Assembly (NCBI GenBank): GCA_963170055.1
Contig: CAUJGJ010000376.1
Coordinates: 510,001 to 540,000 of the forward strand
DNA length: 30,000 nucleotides
Reading direction: 5' to 3'
From: Halisarca cf. caerulea
Taxonomy: Eukaryota > Porifera > Demospongiae > Chondrillida > Halisarcidae
Below are positions 1 to 28,386 of the stretch, piece by piece. The notes under the pieces are model-generated. The model worked only from the letters and a program-made list of their open reading frames with translations, was not told where the DNA came from and did not search any database. Position 1 is the first letter of the stretch. Every line of letters begins with the position of its first letter. The translations under genes were made by a program, and so were the position numbers.

Positions 1-162
1 CATGAGCAAAATATGCTTACTTTAACTGTCTACAATTTCACCTCTCATCACATTATTATACCTCTAAGCACAAAATTAATATATTTGGCAAAGTGTTCAC
101 ATTTGAGTCATAGAGATTTGTCCATGTACGATCGGAGGACATCTTGTTTATCTCGATGTAAG

Positions 163-624
163 TACAGTAGAACCTCACAAATACGACCACCTTTGGGACT
201 GTTGTAAGTGGTCTTAATTTTGAGGTGGTCTTATTTCTGAAAGTACTGCCCAGAATAGCATGGCACATCCAGAAGTCATTCTATAGACACAGGATGCACA
301 TAAGGCAATAAAACTGTAGAAAAATTGTACCATCACACCTCTTTTATTGTTACTCCATTACAATGTTGAAAAAGTGACCCCAAGTTTACCATCTCTTTCC
401 ACTGATGTCGTCATTTCAGAGCCTAATGTCCACAGAAAACAGCAATATCCACAAATAAGTGGTCTTAATTGTGAGGTTTTGACATCCAGAAGAAAAAATG
501 TGGTCTTTATTCTGAAACCAATTTCCATGTAAAACTATAGGAGAAATTCCGGACTGCAACAAAGTGGTCTTAATTCTGAGGTGGTCTTATTTCCGGGGTG
601 GTCTTATTGCGAGGTTCTACTGTA
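163..624. mobile_element. TA-flanked inverted-repeat element (pogo/Tigger-like MITE), nested
   Basis: The element begins CAGTAGAACCTC at 165 and ends with the complement GAGGTTCTACTG at 622; a TA dinucleotide sits on each side (163-164 and 623-624). The interior repeats short phrases of the type GGTCTTAATTCTGAGG and GAGGTGGTCTTATTTC and has no coding capacity. The CAGT end plus TA target duplication is typical of non-autonomous Tc1/mariner/pogo elements. It sits in a GTAAGTA site of the 91-bp minisatellite that follows, so it inserted after that repeat existed. Confidence 0.75.
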
Positions 625-1109
625 CTCCTCATTCTGTCCCTGCGTATACCTCATGTACATAAACCAACCCTGATAGTAAGTACCTGGTTTAGTACGTACT
701 CCTGGATAGTAAGCACTCCTCATTCTGTCCCTGTGTATACCTCATGTACATAAACCAACCCTGATAGTAAACACCTGGTTTAGTACATACTCCTGGATAG
801 TAAGTACTCCTCATTCTGTCCCTGTGTATACCTCATGTACATAAACCAACCCTGATAGTAAGTACCTGGTTTAGTACATACTCCTGGATAGTAAGTACTC
901 CTCATTCTGTCCCTGTGTATACCTCATGTACATAAACCAACCCTGATAGTAAATACCTGGTTTAGTACATACTCCTGAATAGTAAGTACTCCTCATTCTG
1001 TCCCTATGTGTACCTTGTCTACATAACCAACCTGATAGTAAGTACCTTTGATAGTAAGTATTATTTTGTGTCACCTTTGAGGCATGAACATACTAAGCAA
1101 GTTTTACTG
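625..1109. repeat. 91-bp minisatellite inside a TIR element, copy 1 (5 units)
   Basis: The word CTCCTCATTCTGTCC recurs at about 625, 716, 807, 898 and 989, an exact 91-bp period. Units also contain CATGTACATAAACCAACCC and ACCTGGTTTAGTAC. The block ends at 1109 with AAGCAAGTTTTACTG, the right terminal motif of the same CAGT/TA element family. One unpeaked copy of the unit occurs as the interior of the element at 28793-28968, so the array looks like an internal expansion of such an element. A homologous four-unit array lies at 7177-7624. Confidence 0.85.
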
Positions 1110-1130
1110 TGCGTGCATCTTGTGCTGTAG

Positions 1131-1340
1131 GTCATTTGTAAACACTTATTAGTAAGGACTTCCACGCTGCACCCTGGCCTGCTACACAGCCCACCCAGCG
1201 GAATAAAGGAGCATCTCGGACAACTGCTGAATGCTAGCTGTGATCCTAGGAATATAGTCAGAAAGAGTGACTCTCTCGTACTCTCATCACCTCATTTTAT
1301 GGAAGAATTAAAAACTCTTCTTCTCAATTCATTGCAATAG
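1131..1340 (+). CDS. Duplicated last coding exon of a DIPK1/FAM69-family gene (paralogue mostly outside window)
   Basis: An AG acceptor at 1129-1130 is followed by 210 bp open in phase 0 that ends in TAG. It is collinear with the terminal exon at 7640-7849, with no indel. By hand comparison 18 of 70 codons differ, nine silently and nine with an amino-acid change; the reading frame, acceptor, conserved Cys residues and final LKTLLLNSLQ are all kept. The flanking intron end and 3' flank are also duplicated. No exons 1 or 2 are visible in positions 1-1130, so this is either the 3' end of an intact paralogue that starts left of the window or an orphan exon copy. The absence of any frame lesion slightly favours a live paralogue. 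Confidence 0.7.
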   Translation, partial: VICKHLLVRTSTLHPGLLHSPPSGIKEHLGQLLNASCDPRNIVRKSDSLVLSSPHFMEELKTLLLNSLQ

Positions 1341-1760
1341 AAAATTATATCAATAGACATTCATCATTTGTTTCATTATTCAATCTAAATCACTTCTGTT
1401 TGAGGATCCATTCTCTGTGTTCTTGAAACCGTCACTGCCAATTTGTAAAAAGACATCTATGGATCTATTTATCACATCATCTTGTTTTCATTTTCTTATG
1501 TAGTTCACGATATTTATGCCAGTTTGTAATTACAGTGTGAATCAAGATTATTGTTCTATTTTAGACATTTTAATATTATTCACTTTTGAATGTAAACAAT
1601 ACCATTAGCATTTCTCAGTGTTTATATGCCAAGAGGTTGGGAAGAGTTGAGGGTCTGTATGTTGGAGCTCTGACATAATGTAGAACAGCTGCATGGGGCC
1701 TATAACTGTTGCAATGGTCACAGCAGGGCTGTACGGTCTAGCTGTACATGCTGTACCATA
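1341..1760 (+). other. Duplicated 3' flank of the DIPK1-like terminal exon
   Basis: From the stop codon to about 1760 the sequence is alignable with 7850-8277 with scattered substitutions and small indels. Shared words include GAGGATCCATTCTCTGTG, TGCCAAGAGGTTGGGAAGAG and GTACGGTCTAGCTGTACATG. Homology stops at the word TAGTCTCGTGA in both copies. It is likely 3' UTR plus downstream DNA. No clear AATAAA signal is seen close to the stop codon in either copy. Confidence 0.75.
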
Positions 1761-1877
1761 TAGTCTCGTGAGCCAGACCCTTACCCTCCATTTTATAAAT
1801 ACTACAGTATAATAATACTGCAATATAATCTGCATTTTTAAAATGGAGGGCAGGTAAGGGTCTGGTTTGCAAGACTA
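1761..1877. mobile_element. Short palindromic element, TAGTCT family (117 bp)
   Basis: The left arm starts TAGTCTCGTGAGCCAGACCC and the right arm ends GGGTCTGGTTTGCAAGACTA, so the ends are inverted repeats of about 35 bp that include a TCCATTTTA/TAAAATGGA block. The AT-rich centre is only some 40 bp. The same termini occur at 3742-3823 and 5151-5470, defining a small family. The left end coincides with the edge of the segmental duplication. Confidence 0.7.
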
Positions 1878-2082
1878 TAGGCTATACTAACCAGCGCTGA
1901 ACCCCCAATACACAGGCACAGCACTTACTGACAAGAATGATGGGCCGGGGGCATGTGTAACATAGGTTCCCATTACTTGATCTGCTTTTGATTGGCTGAT
2001 ATCCTATCGGATCCCAATGAATTTAACACCCTTCCAGCAACCCCTGTAATTCATTGGTGAATGCTTGAGCTTGGAAGAGACT
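1878..2082. other. Unannotated intergenic stretch
   Basis: No open frame, repeat unit or recognisable element is visible here. It separates the TAGTCT element from the retroelement remnant. Confidence 0.5.
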
Positions 2083-3560
2083 ATGTTCCTCTTTTGGACA
2101 TTCCTCAAAGGATTGATCTGTGTGATGCCATTGCGTCTGTAACTTGAAGAATTTACACTACATATGTACATCCAGATGGTATCACAACTCTTATTGCTTG
2201 CCGTCTAGCAATAGACAAATGTCCTGGTCTGACTGAAGGTATTGGGGAGACTGTAAGACGTATCGTTGGACGTGCTATTCTGTCTGTTATTAAAGGTCGA
2301 CATCAGAACCACTGGTGGACCTCTTCAACTGTGTGCTGGACAGAATGCTGGTTGTGAAGCTGCTAAGAGATCTTCGATGACCCAAGCAATGATGCAGCCA
2401 TTTTAGTTGATGCGACCAATGCCTTCAGCATTGAGAAATGTCACAACCTTTGTCCTTTGCTTTCAACAACTTAACACAATGCCATAATTATTGTTCAATT
2501 AATTATAAATAATTATTGTTGATCTGGGTGTCACTTACAGTATAGCCTCTGGCTAAAGGTTCCCTAGGTTAAATAAGAATATCTGAATACCTGATACCAA
2601 ATGTCCCTATGTACATTGGAGGTGAAACCATCTATATACTCTGAAGAGCTAGGGAACCACACAAGTAGACTTGTTGGCAATGGCAATGTATGCCATTGCC
2701 ATTTCGCCTCTCATCAACCAACTTGGAGCTCATCGTGGTATGTGACGATACCTCAGCTGCATCACAGATCAGGCCTTTACGTGAATGGTGGGATCATCTT
2801 GCAGATATTGGTCCTGACTTTGGACATTATCCCAATGCTGAGAAGACATGGATTGTTGTGAAAGATGAGAAATATGAGGAAGCTGCTAAAATCTTGACAC
2901 TGAAGGACGGAGACAACTTGGCAGTGCAATTGGATCTCAATCCTTCGTTGAAAGCTATATTCAGAAGAAAGTTGAAGGGTGGGTTGATGGAAGAGATTCT
3001 ACAACTCTCAAAATTTGCTGCCACGCAACCACATACAGCCTGTGCAGCATTCTCTCATGGCCTTTCAAGCAGATGGAACTTTGTGCTACGCACTGTGCGT
3101 GGTACAGAGGACCTTCTTCAGCCACTGGAGGGAGCCATTAGGTATCACTTCTTACCATCGCTCACAGGTTGAAATGAATTCAATGATTTGGAACGAGATC
3201 ACATGGCACTCCCAGTACGTCTTGAAGGGCTTGACATTAGCAACCCAATGGACAAAGCAACATGTCTATGATCAACGGATAAGGGAAATTGAACATGGCA
3301 CCATACATACTGAAAAACCTATGATGGTACCTTCTCTCCGCTGATTTTCAGCACAACTGGAGGTATGGGCCCAATTGCTACCACAATGTAAAGACGATTA
3401 GCGTCAATGTTAGCCGAGAAGAGGAAGAAACCATACTGTACCGCTATTCAATGGCTCCGATGCTGATTAAGCTTCTCTTTGATTCAATCAGCAATAATGT
3501 GCATTTGTGGATTTCGATCACATCATCAGTATCCAGTGACCAATCAGAACATTGATCTGG
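2083..3560 (+). pseudogene. Decayed retroelement reverse-transcriptase ORF
   Basis: Translating across stops and frameshifts gives phrases in the order expected of an RT found in many invertebrate retroelements: LVDATNAF near 2410, a GTTQGDPLAMAMYA-like strand near 2660-2695 (here the Gly and Pro codons are damaged), the catalytic-type FADDASAAG segment eroded to VVCDDTSAAS near 2735, then REWWDHLADIGPDFGHYPN and KTW (2780-2855), and a C-terminal TQPHTACAAFSHGLSSRW stretch (3030-3070). The longest open piece is 2690-3172. A further in-order remnant, ALPVRLEGLDISNP, follows in another frame near 3210, and a LASMLAEKRKKPY remnant near 3410. An AT-rich insertion of about 120 bp splits the domain near 2465-2590. 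No LTR, tyrosine recombinase or terminal repeat was found, so the class (LINE, DIRS or other) is undetermined. Confidence 0.8.
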
Positions 3561-3741
3561 TCTGCAATGAATGCCACATCCATTGATTTGCTACTTCTAT
3601 CTATTGACCACCAGACTATTCATGGTAGTATGTGTGTAATTATTATGACAGTCTACTAGAATATTCACGATAGTATGGATGTATTATGTGAATTTAATTA
3701 TACGGTTTTTCACTGTGTGTGTGCGTGTGTGCGTGCGTGCG

Positions 3742-3823
3742 TAGTCTGGCGTAGCCTACCCTTTCCGCCATATTAAAATTTAACGTCAGACACGGCGAAC
3801 ATGGGTCTGGTTACGTCAGACTA
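3742..3823. mobile_element. TAGTCT-family palindromic element (82 bp) just upstream of the DIPK1 start
   Basis: The left end is TAGTCTGGCGTAGCC and the right end GGTCTGGTTACGTCAGACTA, imperfect inverted repeats matching the ends at 1761-1877 and 5151-5470. It lies only about 80 bp before the first ATG of the DIPK1/FAM69 gene, so it probably sits in the promoter or 5' leader. Confidence 0.6.
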
Positions 3824-3903
3824 TGCGTGTTGGCGTGCGCGCGTATGCCTACTAGCAACTTCCCGCAATCGCTCGTAGATTCCGTCACAGAACAGACGTT
3901 CAC

Positions 3904-7849
<3,946 letters not shown>

Positions 7850-8387
7850 AAAAATTATGTAAATAGACATTCATCATTTTTTCATTATTCAAACTAAATC
7901 ATTTCCATTTGAGGATCCATTCTCTGTGTTCTTGAAACCGTCACTGCCAACAAGATATCTATCCCCATATCTTTTACGTCATCTTGCTTTCATTTCCTTA
8001 TGTACTTCACAATATTTATGCGAATTTTGTTTGTAATTACAGTGTGAATTGCAATTATTATTCTATTTTAGGCATTTTAATATTATTCACTTTTGAATGT
8101 GAACAATACCATTAGCATTTCTCAGCGTACGCGTTTATATGCCAAGAGGTTGGGAAGAGTTGAGGTTTTGCACATTGGAGCTCTGACAATGTAGAACAGC
8201 TGCATGGGGCCTATAACTGTTGCAATGGTCACAGCAGGGCTGTACGGTCTAGCTGTACATGCTGTACCGCATAGTCTCGTGATCTACAGAACCAGAGCCA
8301 TTTTGTCGCCATTCATGGAAGGGGCGTTTAAAAGAGGGCGGGTTTTATTACATTTGATTGAATTTATAAGGGTTTTACTCTTTTGTG
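7850..8387 (+). other. DIPK1-like 3' flank and compact Cactin promoter/5' UTR
   Basis: Only 538 bp separate the DIPK1-like stop codon from the Cactin ATG. The first 430 bp are duplicated at 1341-1760; the last 110 bp are unique. In the unique part, AGAGCCATTTTGTCGCCATTC carries the reverse complement of an AAAATGGC word, which resembles the YY1-type initiator seen at many animal housekeeping promoters. No TATA box was seen. Confidence 0.4.
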
Positions 8388-19743
<11,356 letters not shown>

Positions 19744-21406
19744 CGGTCGTCTTTGCACTCAAACATTTCAAATATAAAACACAGCACTTTATGTGTTTGC
19801 TCATGTGTATGTTACCGTGTGTCCGGCCATCACATCTGTTCGTCGTAAGGCCTTCATTGGTGCTGCGGACCCTGTATTATCCAACACCCCGTGGGGAACA
19901 AAACTGTCTCTAATTATATCCAAAGTCGTCGGATTATGAAGTGATCCTTAGCATACTTTAATATGGTTACTGTACCTCAAAATACAGTCAGGTAAAAGAA
20001 TGTTGGATTATAGAGGTGTTGGATTACAGAAGTTTAATTCAATGATTTTGCATAATTATCTCTTCCCTTGGTGTCGTAATTGGACAACTTAATTTGACTG
20101 ATAGTGATTGGATCACAGCAACAGGCAATCGAACAGCTATGCAGATGCATTGGCAGTGATTACCACACCACGTGTGTGTGTGCAGCCGTGCAGAGAGAAA
20201 TATTGTGATTCACAAATGTTCTTTTTATCTGAGTGTAGCAATTAATCTAATTGTATTATAGTGAATTATCTATGATCCGCCAACCCCGCTAATCTGCCCT
20301 AATTTCCGAAAAAACGAATTAAACATTTAATGTACGTACTGAGTGCAGACGTAGATGTCGAATGTTAATCCACCATGAACTGATTATCCCCAATTGTAGT
20401 GGATTGTAGAGGTTTCATTGCATGCATTTGATATAATTAATTTATGCATGGGATGCGTGCGTGCCATGCGGACTTACGTACATGTCACGGTCCTTCGTAG
20501 AATGCTGCACACGTACGTCTATTGTATGGTGGGCAGTAGAACTCTGTTAACACAACTCATGCACTTATTACTGCGAAATTTTGGTTAGATACCGGTATAA
20601 CACAGAAGCAGAAAATGGCCCCTCCAATGCCCCTGACACCATAGGAATGGAAAGTTATGCTGTAGTTTTAGTTGTGCTGTTATGTTATTTTGAATAAAAT
20701 TGCACTATGTTTCATGTCTGATAACACACAATACAATACTGATGTCAAGGTTATCACAAATTTGAAAATCGCATAGTGTCTGTGGCAGTCAAAATCGCAT
20801 AAATCTTGCATAACACATATACCAGTCCTACAGTACATACCAGCTAGTCCTACAGTAAATAGTATTATTTCAAAGTGTTGTGATAACATGAACACTTAAT
20901 TTTCATCAGTCCGTCCCGAGTTTCTTTTTTAAGTGGGTGACACTGTATATATGACTAGTACTGCTGTATAAGGCTGTATTAATCATGAATTTGTTCAATA
21001 AATTGCATGTGGATATCATTTTGGCACCCATGCATATATGTCAGTGTGTATATTGCTCAATTCAACATAACACTCAGCATATTATACTGTATAGTGTAAT
21101 ACAAATGTAATATTATAGAACCACAAAATACGTCACAAAACAGCAATTACGGATGCAAGAAAATATAATAATATACATACATACAAACTGTACATGCAGT
21201 ACATACATACATACAATACATGCAGTACATACATACATACAATACATGCAGTAAATACATGCATACATACATAAAGTACACAACAGTTGGTTAAAACCCC
21301 ATATAGGGTAATTGTGTGCATAATGACAAAGTGTGCAACAATATTGCAATGAAGGGATCAACTTGTGAAAAAGATGAGCTAGTGAGTTTGTGAACTACAG
21401 GAACTG
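19744..21406. other. Convergent intergenic region between Cactin and receptor gene A
   Basis: It contains pogo-like terminal phrases: ATTATCCAACACCCC near 19876, GGATTATAGAGGTGTTGG near 20005, GGATTGTAGAGGTTTCATTG ending at 20420, and CAGTAGAACTCTGTTAACAC at 20534. These are probably two or three decayed elements whose limits I cannot define. A TACA-rich tandem tract (unit containing ATACAATACATGCAG) lies at 21170-21268. AATAAA words on the plus strand at about 20693 and 20998 are too far from the Cactin stop to assign. No gene is seen. Confidence 0.5.
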
Positions 21407-26844
<5,438 letters not shown>

Positions 26845-27156
26845 CCTTGTCGAAGATACGCCCCGCGGAAGAATGACCGTGCTTCACCTTGGCGTAGACA
26901 GCGTTCCAAAATATGCCGGGTCGTAAAAACAGAGCTGATTTAAGTGGCTTGCGGTCTTCTACCGAGTTCCTGTGTAAACAATTTGTTCTTTGATGTTTTG
27001 CGCACTAGAAGAACAGATGAAAGGTTCATAAGAGAAAAAAGTACTGTCAAAAACGGAGCAGGAACTAGAAAATGTTTCAAGTCTGCCAACTCAACGAAAC
27101 ACTCAGCAACTACGAAGCCAAACTTCGTGTCCTGGTAATTTGCTGAGCTGATAAGA

Positions 27157-27164
27157 TTTATATA
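27157..27164 (-). promoter_or_regulatory. Candidate TATA box of receptor A
   Basis: On the minus strand the word CTGTATATAAATC lies about 313 bp before the ATG at 26844, leaving room for a 5' leader of about 280 bp without obvious repeats. It is based on the word match and position only. Confidence 0.3.
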
Positions 27165-27287
27165 CAGTACCTCCACCTCGACCTTGCTACATCAAAGCAC
27201 CGTTCAATCATAGACTCTATACTACGGTTCAATTATGCAACACTCCATATTTTATTAGAAGCAGTACAAGTGTAGAATAAGTAAATT

Positions 27288-27288
27288 G

Positions 27289-27372
<84 letters not shown>

Positions 27373-27395
27373 CATGTGTGTATGTGTGCATGCGT

Positions 27396-27430
<35 letters not shown>
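27288..27430. repeat. (GT)n array upstream of receptor A
   Basis: About 140 bp of TG repeats with GCGTGCATG and TGCATGCGTGCACG interruptions, between the two minus-strand receptor genes. Confidence 0.95.
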
Positions 27431-27431
<1 letters not shown>

Positions 27432-27819
27432 CTGCCTGTGTGCATGTGTGTGTGCATGTGTCCGTGTCAGCCCATGCACGTATATATTCACATGCATGCA
27501 TGCAGCTGTAAATGATATGCAGTGTATTATGGCTGAGCTCCTATGAATGGCACTTCAATCATGACAAAACTACGTACAAACACAAACTACAAGTGGGTAT
27601 AATGTGTTTTTGCACTTGTACAATTAAGAAATATGCCCATTATCGACTTAAGGTTCTACTACATATGTACACCCTTTAATCAGATTAAAATTCACTATAA
27701 TTAATGTAGTATAATAATTCATCTGTGCACAAATATATGTACACATTTATAATGATACGTGGTGAACTCCTGCATGTACTGCATGAACACATAGGATGCA
27801 TATTGTACAGTGTGCAGTA
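27431..27819. other. Intergenic stretch between the two minus-strand genes
   Basis: AT-rich unique sequence; I see no gene, tRNA or repeat in it. Confidence 0.5.
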
Positions 27820-27994
27820 CAGTCAAACTTGTTTACAACAACACCCTGGGTGCCACTAATATGTGCTGTTATAACCAAGTTGTTGTTGTAACCAGGACTT
27901 TTTAGTACAGAGACCATTGAATCCGTTCCTGCCATGTGTGTTGTTGTAAAGAGGTTGATGTTGTAAACAGTGACTTTGTAACCAAGTTTGACTG
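27820..27994. mobile_element. CAGT/TA-family element (175 bp)
   Basis: TA flanks on both sides (27818-27819, 27995-27996). The ends are CAGTCAAACTTGTTTACAAC and GTAACCAAGTTTGACTG. The interior repeats TTGTTGTAACCAGG and TTGTTGTAAAGAGG. Confidence 0.88.
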
Positions 27995-28386
27995 TATATG
28001 CATGGGTTCTTGCAAGCTAGTGGTAAGGGGGCCGCGATGTATGCACTCACGCACATTGTCGGGTGCACATGCAAAAATTGCTTTTGAATAAACTGCACAC
28101 ATTTCCTGACTACCTCCTGTAGTTAATCACAAGCCTGCAATGTTTGTTGTGTGACAGGTCGAACTGCAAGGGAGCCGCCAGTGGTAGTTCCACCAGTGAC
28201 CAGTACAGAAGTATCCCTATTTACAATTTGTCACTATCCGTGTGATCACATTCTCCGCAATTTATAATGAAACACAAAACAAAAAAAAGAGCAGGAAAGA
28301 GGACACCAAAACATTGGTAAACGTGATAATGAGGACAAAATGACCATGAACTGGGGGCAGGTACGTGGTTCTCATCGTTAATTTGC

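Noticed and set aside
26944..27176. ORFs on both strands just upstream of receptor A exon 1
   Set aside because: No homology, signal or splice logic; the position fits promoter and 5' leader of receptor A.
28140..28215. Minus-strand open stretch reading TGGTTTGGSLAV near an acceptor-like TTGCAG
   Set aside because: It lies downstream of the gene B stop codon with no partner exon; too short to support.
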